Source: Streptomyces sp. CB01881 (GTDB taxonomy: Bacteria; Actinomycetota; Actinomycetes; Streptomycetales; Streptomycetaceae). From it: DNA of 64,000 bases. A model generated the notes under the pieces. It ran no database searches. It was not told where the DNA came from and saw nothing but the letters and a program-made list of their open reading frames with translations. This document shows positions 15,113-24,200 of the stretch, piece after piece; position 1 is the first letter of the stretch, and each line of letters opens with the position of its first letter. The stretch spans positions 8,480,904 through 8,544,903 of the forward strand of contig NZ_CP026498.1 in NCBI RefSeq assembly GCF_002953255.1. Direction: 5' to 3'. The position numbers were made by a program, and so were the translations under genes.

Positions 15113-17068
15113 TCACGTCGGGCGGCCCACGAACGACGCGGCGCCGCGCTGCCCGGCCGATCCCAACCAGTGGCCCACCAGTTCGCGGTAGAGCGGCGAC
15201 AGCACCTGGAGATCGCCGTGCCGTGCGAGCACGCCGCGGCCGCCGTCCAGCAGCAGGACGCGGTCGGCCCGGAGCGCCGAACTGATCCGGTGCGCCACCA
15301 CGACCAGGATCCCGGGGCGGGCGGCGAAGGCGCGCTCGACCCGGTCCTCGGCGGTGGCGTCCAGGTGGCAGGTCGCCTCGTCCAGCACCACGACGGGCGC
15401 GGGGGAGAGGTAGGTCCTCACCAGTGCCAGGAGTTGGCGCTCACCGGCCGAGAGCGCGCCCGGGTCGGCGAGCTCGGCATCGGGGCCGCCGAGCCGGGCG
15501 ACCAGACCGTCCGCACCCAGGAGGGCTGTGGCGTGGGCGAGTTGGGCATCGGAGGGTCGGGCTCCGGCGGGTGGGGCGGGCCAGCAGAGGTTGGCGCGCA
15601 CCGTACCCGGGAACACGTACGCCTCCTGCGGGAGCAGCGCCACCAGGCGGGACCGTTCGGGGCCGGGGAGGAGGTGCGGGCGGACGCCGCCCACGCCGAC
15701 CTCGCCGTCGAGCGGGGCGAGCAGGCCGGCGAGCAGCGCGGCGAGGGTGGACTTCCCCGTTCCGCTCGGGCCGACCACGGCCAGGTGCTCGCCCGGGGCC
15801 AACGCCACGTCGAGGCCGGAGAAGACCGGTTCGGCGGCCGGGCCGTGGGCGTAGCGGAGGGCGGTGAGACGGAGGCCGACGGCCGTGGGCGGGGGCGGGG
15901 GCGGGGGTGCCGGGGGTACCGGGGGCGCCGGGGAGGAGGGGTCAGCGGGTGCGGGGCGGGGTTCCGGCTCGCCGGACGTGGTGGCGAGCCGGTCGAGGAC
16001 GACGGCCAGGCTCAGCAGCCACCCGCCGACCGTTCCGGCCAGGGTCCTCACCGCGGGGTCGAGTTGCTGGAGCAGATAGGTGGCCACGCCGAGCAGTTCG
16101 CCGGGCGTGAGGCCGCCGTCGCCGAGCAGCCAGGGCGATGCCGCGACCACCGCCAGCACCGGCAGGCGGCCGCCGAGCGCGACCACCAGCGAACGGAGCG
16201 CCGCGGCCCGGCCGAGCGCGCGGGACGCTGCGGCGCTGTTCCCGGCGGTGGCGGCGAGGGCCTCGGCCGTCCTGTCGCGGGAGCCGGTGGCCTGGATGTC
16301 GCGCAGGCCGTGGAGGGCGCGTCCGGCCTCGGCGGCCAGGCGCTCCTCGGCGAGCACCACGGCGCGTCGGCGCTCCACCAGCGGACGGAGCAGCCGGGCG
16401 AACAGCAGGCCGGCGGCGAGCAGCGGGACGAGCACCAGCGGCAGAACGGCCGGCGCGAGCAGGGCGAGGCCCGCCAGGGCGGCGGCCAGGGTCACCCCGA
16501 CCCCACGCAGCGTGCGGAGCAGGGTGGCGGTCAACTGCCGCGCGGACTCCACCTGTTCGGTCAGCCGGGCGACCTCGGCCGGATCGGCGTGCGGCCGGGC
16601 GAGCGCACCCCGGACGACCCGCTCCACCAGGGCGTCGCGCAACGGCTCGACCACGGCCGCGAGGTACGGGAACCCGGCCCGTGCCGCGTACGCACGGGCG
16701 GCGGTCACCACCCCGAAGCCGGCCAGCCAGGCCACCCCGACCCCCGGCCGCCCGGCCAGGAACCCCCGGTCCACGGCGGCCGACACCATCAGCCCCGAGG
16801 TCAGCGCGGGCAGTGCCTCCACCCCGGACCACCCGAGCAGCCGCCACAGCGCCCCGCGGGTGGTCGCGAGCTGCCGGCCGAGCAGCGCCCAGCCGGGTGG
16901 GCGTCGCCGCCCCGGATCTCCCGCGTCCGGTACGCCGTGGCCGTAGCCGCCGCCGGTGTGGTGGCCGGTGCCCAGGACGGCGCTGTGGCCGTGGCCGTGG
17001 CCGTCGCGATGGCCGTCGCGGCGGCCGGTGCCCTGGGACGCGCCGTGGCCGGCACTGTGACGGCCCAT
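15113..17068 (-). CDS. Lanthipeptide-cluster half ABC exporter 2 (catalytically complete NBD)
   Basis: A 651-residue half transporter with a membrane domain of about six helices then an ATPase domain. The first about 50 residues are a His/Gly-rich tail (HGHGHSAVLGTGHHTGG). Walker A is VVGPSGTGKSTLAA, the Q-loop LLPQEAYVFPGT, the signature ALSAGERQLLALVR, Walker B PVVVLDEATCHLD with the catalytic Glu, and the H-loop VVVAHRISS. A Pro-rich linker (PPVPPAPPPPPPPT) joins the two domains. The ATG shares its A with the stop of the first half transporter (TGATGG), so the two are translationally coupled and likely form a heterodimer exporting the lanthipeptide. The signature LSAGE departs from LSGGE. 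Confidence 0.9.
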   Translation of the reverse strand: MGRHSAGHGASQGTGRRDGHRDGHGHGHSAVLGTGHHTGGGYGHGVPDAGDPGRRRPPGWALLGRQLATTRGALWRLLGWSGVEALPALTSGLMVSAAVDRGFLAGRPGVGVAWLAGFGVVTAARAYAARAGFPYLAAVVEPLRDALVERVVRGALARPHADPAEVARLTEQVESARQLTATLLRTLRGVGVTLAAALAGLALLAPAVLPLVLVPLLAAGLLFARLLRPLVERRRAVVLAEERLAAEAGRALHGLRDIQATGSRDRTAEALAATAGNSAAASRALGRAAALRSLVVALGGRLPVLAVVAASPWLLGDGGLTPGELLGVATYLLQQLDPAVRTLAGTVGGWLLSLAVVLDRLATTSGEPEPRPAPADPSSPAPPVPPAPPPPPPPTAVGLRLTALRYAHGPAAEPVFSGLDVALAPGEHLAVVGPSGTGKSTLAALLAGLLAPLDGEVGVGGVRPHLLPGPERSRLVALLPQEAYVFPGTVRANLCWPAPPAGARPSDAQLAHATALLGADGLVARLGGPDAELADPGALSAGERQLLALVRTYLSPAPVVVLDEATCHLDATAEDRVERAFAARPGILVVVAHRISSALRADRVLLLDGGRGVLARHGDLQVLSPLYRELVGHWLGSAGQRGAASFVGRPT

Positions 17069-18726
17069 CAGGCGGTGGCCGCTTCGAGGGCGGTGCCGGA
17101 GAGGGTGGCCCGGTAGTCGGGGTCGGCGAGGAGCTCGGCGTGCGGGGCGAGGGCGCGGAGCCGGCCGACGTCGAGCCAGGCGACCAGGTCCGCGCGGGCG
17201 GCGGCCGACTCGCGGTGTGCGACCACCAGCCGGGTGCTCCCGTGGGTGGCCCGGTCCAGGGCCTCGGTGATCTGGTACTCGGTGGCGAGGTCGAGCCCCG
17301 AGGTGGCGTCGTCCAGCACCAGAACCCGGGCCGGCCGGGCCAGCAGCCTTGCCAGTCCGAGGCGTTGCAACTCGCCGCCGGAGAGCCGGAGCTCGTCCAG
17401 CGGGGTGTCCCAGCCGGCGGGCAGCCGCCGCAGGAAGCCGTCCGCCCGGGCCGCGGCCACAGCCGCGGGGCCGGCGCCGTCCAGCGCGTCGCGGACCGTC
17501 CGGCCGGTCAGCGCAGGGCGTTCGAAGGCGTAGCCGACGGCACGCCGCAGTTCGGGGGCGGCCAACTCCCCGACGGGGACGCCGTCGACGAGAACCCGCC
17601 CCTCGTCGGGGTCGCGCAGCCGGCCGGGCAGGGCGGCCAGCAGGGACTTGCCGCAGCCGGAACGGCCGACCAGGGCGACGGTGCACCCGCCCGGGACGGT
17701 CAGGTCGAGCGGCCCGAGCAGCACCCGGTCGCCGTCGCGCACCACCACGCCCCGGAAGGCGAGTTCGCCCGCGCCGCCCTCCGGCAGGACGGCCGCGCCG
17801 CCGGTGGCCGGTGCGAGCGCCAGCAGTTCGTCCACCCGGACCTGCCCGGCCCGTGCGTGCGCCACCCCGACCAACGCCTCGACCTGCTCGAACAGTCCGG
17901 CCCCGAGCGCCGCCCAGCCGGCCGCCGCCGCGAGGGCGCCGGGCGCCAGCGTGCCCGCCGCCACCAGGGCGCCGGCCGTGGCAAGCACCGCCACCTCGAC
18001 CACGGCGATCAGCAGCGTCGCCTGCCACGCCGTCCGCCGCTGCGCCGCCCAGAGCGCGTGCCCGGCCGCCGAGAGCGCGGGCAGCGGCTCCAGCACGCGC
18101 GCCTCCTCGCTCCGCTGGGCCCCGGCCGCGTGGATGCTGCGCAGCCCCGTGAGCGCTCCGGTCAGCCGGGCGGCGAGGTCGGCCTGCACCTCCTGGTAGC
18201 GGACGAAGACCTGCCCGGCCTCCCGCAGGAAGAGCCGGATCAGCACCACCCCGGGCACCACGCCGCCGAAGAAGGCGAGCGCCAGCCACGGCGAGAGCAC
18301 CCCGAGCCCGACGATCGCGCCGGCCGAGGTGAGCAGTGCGGTGGCGGCGCCGAGCACGGCGGGCAGCCGGCCGCCGGCGTCGGCCGCGGAGCCGACCAGC
18401 CGGGCGGCCAGGTCGCCGGGCGGCGGGCCGTCGCGCCACAGGCGGCCGCCGGGGCCGAGGGCGAGCAGGTGGCGGACCAGCCGCCCGCGCAGGCCGGCGG
18501 TGGCCTCGGCCGCGCAGGCGGGGCCGGCCGCGGCGGCGAGCGCGTTGGCGGCGGCGGCCGTGCCGACGACGAGGGCGAGCAGGGCGGACGCGCAGTGCCC
18601 GGCGTCCCGGTCGAGCGCGGCGTCGACGGCCCCGGCGAGGGCCGGGGGCAGGGCGAGCGTGGTGGCGGCCTCGGCGGGCAGGGCGACGGCCAGCGCGAGG
18701 GTCCAGCCGGTGGGGCGGCGGGGCAT
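17068..18726 (-). CDS. Lanthipeptide-cluster half ABC exporter 1 (degenerate Walker B)
   Basis: A 552-residue half transporter: a membrane domain of about six helices, then an ATPase. Walker A is LVGRSGCGKSLLAA, the signature RLSGGELQRLGLARLL, Walker B VLVLDDATSGLDL and the H-loop LVVAHRES. The catalytic Glu after Walker B is replaced by Asp, whereas the partner at 15113-17068 has Glu. Conversely the partner signature is degenerate. This complementary asymmetry is typical of heterodimeric ABC exporters with one consensus and one degenerate ATP site. ATG at 18726 is chosen because the membrane domain starts there; upstream sequence reads as terminator and leader. Likely role: export of the lanthipeptide encoded at 18874. 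Confidence 0.9.
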   Translation of the reverse strand: MPRRPTGWTLALAVALPAEAATTLALPPALAGAVDAALDRDAGHCASALLALVVGTAAAANALAAAAGPACAAEATAGLRGRLVRHLLALGPGGRLWRDGPPPGDLAARLVGSAADAGGRLPAVLGAATALLTSAGAIVGLGVLSPWLALAFFGGVVPGVVLIRLFLREAGQVFVRYQEVQADLAARLTGALTGLRSIHAAGAQRSEEARVLEPLPALSAAGHALWAAQRRTAWQATLLIAVVEVAVLATAGALVAAGTLAPGALAAAAGWAALGAGLFEQVEALVGVAHARAGQVRVDELLALAPATGGAAVLPEGGAGELAFRGVVVRDGDRVLLGPLDLTVPGGCTVALVGRSGCGKSLLAALPGRLRDPDEGRVLVDGVPVGELAAPELRRAVGYAFERPALTGRTVRDALDGAGPAAVAAARADGFLRRLPAGWDTPLDELRLSGGELQRLGLARLLARPARVLVLDDATSGLDLATEYQITEALDRATHGSTRLVVAHRESAAARADLVAWLDVGRLRALAPHAELLADPDYRATLSGTALEAATA

Positions 18727-18793
18727 GGGCGGACTCCCGTCGGGGCGGGTGGAGGAAGAAGGGGGAAGCGGGTGGAGGAAGGGGGAAAGGGAC

Positions 18794-18833
18794 GGCGCCG
18801 CTCCCGCCTGTCCGGACAGGCGGGAGCGGCGCC
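18794..18833. terminator. Perfect 40-nt palindrome, terminator/attenuator between precursor and exporter genes
   Basis: Positions 18794-18813 are the exact reverse complement of 18814-18833. The hairpin lies 41 nt after the precursor stop and about 68 nt before the exporter start. It could stop most transcripts after the precursor gene, allowing more precursor than exporter mRNA, or stabilise the precursor mRNA 3' end. Confidence 0.85.
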
Positions 18834-18873
18834 CGTGGGCCACCGCGTCAGAGGGTGGCCGACCGCCGTACGA

Positions 18874-19017
18874 CTAGCTGATCGTGAAGATCAGGCAGGT
18901 CAGGATGAGACAGGTGTACTGGCAGCCGCCGCCGTGGCCGGTCAGCTCGACGGACTCGGTCTCGGGCAGCTCCTGCAGGGCCGCGAGGTCGGTCTCGAAG
19001 TCCACCATGTTCTCCAT
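18874..19017 (-). CDS. lanA: Lanthipeptide precursor peptide (LanA)
   Basis: A 47-residue peptide with ATG at 19017, preceded by GGGGAGGA with an 8-nt spacer. The leader runs MENMVDFETDLAALQELPE then TESVELTGHGGG. It holds an amphipathic helix-like LxxLQxLPE resembling class III/IV leaders; from memory the venezuelin leader also starts MEN and has LPETDPVG. The C-terminal core CQYTCLILTCLIFTIS has three Cys (32, 36, 41), four Thr/Ser acceptors (T35, T40, T45, S47) and otherwise hydrophobic residues. Pro18 is its only proline. Synthetase, protease and exporters flank it on the same strand. Exact cleavage point unknown; the GGG or a site after Pro18 are candidates. Confidence 0.88.
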   Translation of the reverse strand: MENMVDFETDLAALQELPETESVELTGHGGGCQYTCLILTCLIFTIS

Positions 19018-19183
19018 GATCTGGGTCCTCCCCTGGTGTTTCCGCCCGTCGCGATCTGCGGTGCGGGCGATCGGTGGTGCTCCCGCGGTGGCCTCCATCC
19101 ACCGCCGCGGGTACCAACCCGGGCCATCGGGGCCCGGGAGTCTGTGAGGCCGGCCGGGGCGTCGGGCCCGGCCGGCCGGCCGG

Positions 19184-21232
19184 TCACCCCGGACGGCCGG
19201 TCCGCAGGAAGGCGGCCAGCAGCTCGTGCAGCACGGCGGCACCGTCCTCCGCCAGCACCTCGTGCCCGGCGCCGGCCGCCTCCACGTACCGGAAGTCGGC
19301 GCCCTCGGAGCGGCCGATCCGCAGCAGTTCGTGCCGCAGTGAACGGGACTGGCTCACCGGGACGACCTCGTCCCGGTCGCCGTGCACGACCAGGAGCGGC
19401 GCGTTGAGCCGGTGCGCCAGCTGGAGCACGTCGCGCGGGCCGCGGGCGTCCGCGATCGGCTCGCCGCCGCCCAGCCGGGTCGTCAACGCCCTCACCGGGG
19501 AAGCCGCTTCGGACAGCAGACGGGCACCGGACAGGAACGGCGCGACCACCGCGCAGCGTGCGACCTGTTCGGCGGGCGCGTGCGCCGCGGCCAGCAGGGC
19601 CAGGAACGCGCCGTAGCTGACGCCGAACAGGGCGGGCGGCTCCAGGCCGAGCGCGGCGCGCTGGCCCGCGAGGCCGTCCAGCAGGTACAGGACGTCGTCG
19701 AGGTCGGGGCCGCCCCAGGCGCCCCGGATGGCCATCGCGTGCGCCACCCCGTAACCGGTGGAACCGCGTTGGTTGGGGGCGACGACGGCGAGCCCCTCGG
19801 CCGCCATCCGCTGCAGGGCGGGGTCGAACTCCAGCCGCCAGGCGTCCGCCGGGCCGCCGTGCAGGGCGAGCACCAGGTGCGGGCTGCTCAGCCAGGCGTC
19901 GCCGCCGTACACCACGGCCTCCAGCGGCCCTGCCGGACCGGCGAGTTCGATGCTCTGGGCCGGGTGCCAGCGGCCGCCGTCGCCGGGCGGCGTGGAGCCG
20001 TCCAGCCGCCAACCGGCGGGCGCGGCAGGGGCGGTGCGTGCTCCGCCGGGCTGCCAGGGCAGGACGACGTCCCGCCACGGCCCGGGGAGGCCGGAGCCCG
20101 GCAGGCCGGTGCCGAGCGGTGCCAACTGCAGGGGCAGCGGCGCCGGTCCGGGCCCGGCGGAGGCCGGGCCGTGGGCCAGCAGCGCGTCGACGTCCAGGGT
20201 GGCCAGCGCCGTCGGATGGTCGGGGGAGGAGTACGGCATCCGCAGCCCCGCCTCCGACCAGTGGCCGGCCGCGCCGAGCCGCCCGGGCGGCACCGGCAGC
20301 GGGTCCAGTCGTCCGGCGGCGGGCCGCCACAGGGCCAGCGCCGAGCCCGCGCCGTGGTCGATCTGGACCACCACCCGGACCCCCTCCGGCGCGGGCCGCA
20401 GCGCCACCGGCCGCAGGAGCATGCCGGACACGTGCAGGCACTCCGGGAACCGCAGGGGCCCGCCGCCGCCCAGCAGGCCCCAGCCGAGCCGGTCGGTGCC
20501 GGGTGCGTCGCTGCGCACCATCGCGAAGCGGCTGTCCGGGTCGAACAGCACCAGCCGGTCGTTGCTGCGTTCGCCGATCTCCAGCAGTGGGGTGACGGTG
20601 CCGCTGCGCAGGTCCAGGACGACGGTGCGGACGACGCCCGCGCCGACCCGGTCGAGTGCCAGCAGGGCGCCGGCCCGGTCGAGCCAGACGCCGCCGCCGT
20701 GCAGCCCGGGGATCTCGGCGACCTGGCGGGGCTCGCTCCCGTCCGCGTGCACCAGCCAGACGGTGGTGGCCGGCCGGGTGTCGGTGCCCAGCGCCACGGC
20801 GACCGGGACGCGTGCGCCGTCCGCTGTGCGTGCGCCGTCCGCTGCGGGTGAGCCCGCGGCGGACGCCGGAAGCGGCAGCAGGCGCAGGCCGGGCCGTTTG
20901 AAGGCGGCCAGCCGGCGTTCGGTGGTGGCCGGTTCACAGCCCGGCCCGGCGGCGTCGAGCGCCACCAGTTCGTGCCGCTCACCGTCGTGCCGGCAGACCA
21001 GGACGGAGCCGTCCGGCAACGCGATCAGCTGCGAGCGCAGGTTCTCGGACCGGTTGCCGGGCAGCGCGAGCGGGGTCGGTACGGCCGGGCCGGACGCCGG
21101 CAGGTCCCAACTCTCCGCGTACCAGCCGCCGTCGGCGGCGGACGCGAGGCAGGCGGCATGGCTGCCGTCGGCGGCGAAGGAGAAGCTGAGGCGGCGCAGG
21201 GCGTGCGTCGCGCTCCTGGTGGCCACGGTCAT
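19184..21232 (-). CDS. S9-family prolyl-oligopeptidase-type serine peptidase (putative leader protease)
   Basis: A 682-residue protein with an N-terminal beta-propeller-like region (about 1-400) and a C-terminal alpha/beta hydrolase. The nucleophile is in LFGVSYGAF (Ser about 539), the acid in VVHGDRDEVVP (Asp about 621) and the His in AGAGHEVL (about 657). VVAPNQRGSTGYG is the typical S9 oxyanion region. There is no signal peptide. The ATG overlaps the LanL stop (ATGA), so it is translationally coupled to the synthetase. In the class III flavipeptin system a prolyl oligopeptidase (FlaP) cuts the leader after Pro; by analogy this enzyme probably cuts the precursor after its only Pro (residue 18), leaving residues for trimming. 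The latter is inference. Confidence 0.88.
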   Translation of the reverse strand: MTVATRSATHALRRLSFSFAADGSHAACLASAADGGWYAESWDLPASGPAVPTPLALPGNRSENLRSQLIALPDGSVLVCRHDGERHELVALDAAGPGCEPATTERRLAAFKRPGLRLLPLPASAAGSPAADGARTADGARVPVAVALGTDTRPATTVWLVHADGSEPRQVAEIPGLHGGGVWLDRAGALLALDRVGAGVVRTVVLDLRSGTVTPLLEIGERSNDRLVLFDPDSRFAMVRSDAPGTDRLGWGLLGGGGPLRFPECLHVSGMLLRPVALRPAPEGVRVVVQIDHGAGSALALWRPAAGRLDPLPVPPGRLGAAGHWSEAGLRMPYSSPDHPTALATLDVDALLAHGPASAGPGPAPLPLQLAPLGTGLPGSGLPGPWRDVVLPWQPGGARTAPAAPAGWRLDGSTPPGDGGRWHPAQSIELAGPAGPLEAVVYGGDAWLSSPHLVLALHGGPADAWRLEFDPALQRMAAEGLAVVAPNQRGSTGYGVAHAMAIRGAWGGPDLDDVLYLLDGLAGQRAALGLEPPALFGVSYGAFLALLAAAHAPAEQVARCAVVAPFLSGARLLSEAASPVRALTTRLGGGEPIADARGPRDVLQLAHRLNAPLLVVHGDRDEVVPVSQSRSLRHELLRIGRSEGADFRYVEAAGAGHEVLAEDGAAVLHELLAAFLRTGRPG

Positions 21233-24200
21233 GTCGCCCTCGTTTCGCCTGCGGGGGGCGGCAGTTCCCCGGACGGGACCGGAGGCACCGGGTCCACCCA
21301 GAGCCGGGGGCCGCCGTGGCACAGCCGCAGCAGGAAGGCGAGCGGGCCCGCCGTCCCGGTGCCGTACGCGGCGGAACAGCCGGTGCCGGTCTCGTCGGGA
21401 AGGACCAGTAGTCCGTTGCGCAGGGCGGACCTGGCGGTGATCAGCTGCGCCAACTCCTCGGCGCCCGCGCGGAATTCGGCGTCTCCGGTGAACCCGGCCA
21501 GGTCGAGCAGGTATTCGCCGTTCCCGGCCAGTCCGTGGCAGGCGCTGACGCCGCAGTGCCAGCGCCCGGCCAGCACGGCCCGTCCCGCGGCGAGGGCGAG
21601 TTCACGCGCGGTGGCATCGCCGGTGACCTGCCAGAGCCGGAGCAGGAAGGTGCCCGCGCCCGAGGCGCCGCTGCACCAGTGGGCGAGCCTGACGTGCTCG
21701 GGGTCGCCGGCGTCCTGCGGCCACCAGGCGCTCTCCCGCGTGCCGCCGACGGTCTCCCGCCGCACGGTGCGCGCGAGTGTACGCCCGGCCTCGACGGCGC
21801 CGGCGAGCAGTGCCTGGTCCCCGGTGGCCTCGCCGGCGGCCAGCAGGAACGCGCCGACGCCCGCCACCCCGTGGGCGAACCCGAGGTGGGTGATCCCGGC
21901 GAGCGCCGAGTCGAAGTCCTCCGGTACCGGCCAGACCGTGCCGTACGGCGAGGGCCGTGCGGCGGCCAGCAGGCCGTGCCCGCAGGCGGTGGCCCGGGCG
22001 AGGAACTCCCGGGCGGCGCCCGTTCCCGGGTCCTCGGCCGCGAAGCGCAGCTGGAGGTGGCCGGCGCCGGCGGCGCCGTGGCAGACGTCGGGGTTGGGCC
22101 ACTTGACGGCTATCCCGCGGGCCAGTCCGGCGGCGCGTCCGGCGAGGGCGTGGTCGCCCAGCGATCCGGCGGCGTCCAGCAGGGCCCAGGCGGTGCCCGA
22201 GCGGCCGAAGTGCAGCCCCGGCAGGACGACCGGCTCGGCGGCGCACCGGCGCTCGATCCACTCCACCGCGGTCCGCGTCGTCTCACGGGCCTCGTCCCGC
22301 ACTCCGGCCGGCAGCCCGCCGGTCACGGCCGCCCGGGCGAGCAGTGCCAGCACCCCGGCGGCGCCGTGCTGGACGTTGCAGGGGTCGGACCGCTCCCCGG
22401 CCGGGACGGCGGGCCAGAGCCGGTCGCGCCGCAGCGGGGTGGCGGTGGCGGCGAGGTGTCGCAGGCCGTCGTGCAGCACCCGGTCGACGATCGTCCCGCC
22501 GCTCCCCGTGGGCCGGGTTTCCACGGCGCTCACCTGCGGCCCGCCGGCCGTGTCCGTGCAGCTGTCGCCCGATCCGCCGGCCGTGTCCGTGCCGCTGTCG
22601 CCCGATCCGCCGGCCGTCGTCGCGGGCCCGCCCGTCAGGGCCTCCCGTACGCGGTGAAGCCGCCACCGCTGCTCCGGGTCCTCCGCGCGCAGCCCCAGTA
22701 CCAGGGGTGCGAGCCGCCGGGCCGTGTCGCCGCCGCGGGCGGCGAGCGCGAGCCAGCGGCCGAGGCGGTCGGCGACCGGGCGGGCGCACGGCAGGTCCTC
22801 GGGCAGCAGCGGGTCGTGGCCGGTCGCGAGCAGGAAGAAGAGGCCGCCGAGCGCATAGAGGTCTGCGGTCGGCTCGGCTGCGCAGACGCCGCCCGCGCCC
22901 GTGCCGCCCGCGCCGCCCGCGCCGCCCTCGGCCGGGCCGCCGTCCGACGGCGCGCCGTCGACCAGGGCGAGCCGCCCCGGCCCCTGCTCGGGGGCACGGT
23001 AGCCCGGGGTGCCGGCCGAGCCGGCGCGGCGGCCTGCCTCGGCGGCCAGCTCCAGGTCCACCAGCCGCAGGGTGCCGTCGGGCTGCACCAGGACGTTGCC
23101 GGGGGAGAGGTCGCGGAGCACCAGGCCCAGCTCGTGCACCCGCTCGACCAGGTCGAGCAGGGCGTGCACCAGCGGTCCGGCCTCGGCCCAGTCGACGTCG
23201 GGGCTGCCGTCGCGGCGCAGCCGGGCCGCGACCCAGCCGCCCAGCGGCTGCCCGGCGATTCGTTCCTGCACGAGGAACAGCGAGTCGTCCTGCTCGATCA
23301 GTTCGACCGGTCGCGGTGCCAGCCCCAGGCCCTCCAGCCGGGCCAGCAGTGCGGCCTCGTGCCGCAGCGCGGCCCGGGCGTCGGTGCCGGAGCGGTCCAC
23401 CTCGATGTGCGCGCGGGCCTGCTTGACCACGACCTCCGCGCCGGCGTCGGTGTCCCGGCCGAGGAAGACGCCGCCCTTGGCGCTGTGCCGGATCGCGCCG
23501 GTGATCACGTACCGCCCGGCCAGCAGCACGCCGCCGGCCCCGCGCCGGGCCGCGGCCGGCTTGGCCGCCCCGGGCCCGCGGCGGTCGGCGCCGGCTCCCC
23601 GGCCCTCGGCCCCCCGCCCTTCCGCCAGCGGGTCGCGCGCCCACGGCGGGCACCGGTACGTCGCCCCGCGCACGTCCTCGACCAGCTCGCCGTCCGGCCC
23701 GCGCAGCATCGACCGGTAGCCGCCGTCGTTGCCCAGCTCGGCACGGGCCGCGAAGGCGCCGTACCGGTAGTGGACGCGGCTGCCGGGCCGGTACGGCCGG
23801 TCGGAGAGCACGACCGGGCCGGGCAGGCCGTCGGTGGCCCGGTGCAGGGCGGCGGCGAGCCGCCGGAACTGCTCCTCGCCCTCCGGGTAGACGGTGATGA
23901 ACTTCCCTGCCGAACCCCGGTCGCTGTTGCGCGAGTTGAGCTCGTGCAGCTGCTCCGGCCCGGCGGCGAACTTGAACGCGCACGGATCGTCGGCCAGCAC
24001 CTCGGTGACGGCGGCGAGCACCGCGCCCCCCACGGCGGACGCCGCGCTGACGTGGATCTTCCAGCCCTCCCCGGCCAGTTCTCCCGCGGACGGCCTGGCC
24101 GTGCACCAGAAGCCCTCGGCGGTGACCTCCCAGTCGCCGCCGCCTCCCCGGCCCCCGGCGCCGGCCAGCGCCGTCCGTGTGACCTCCGGCCACGAGCCGG

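Noticed and set aside
18874..19017. Class III (labionin) precursor
   Set aside because: No SxxSxxxC motif and the synthetase cyclase retains all three zinc ligands, so class IV fits better.
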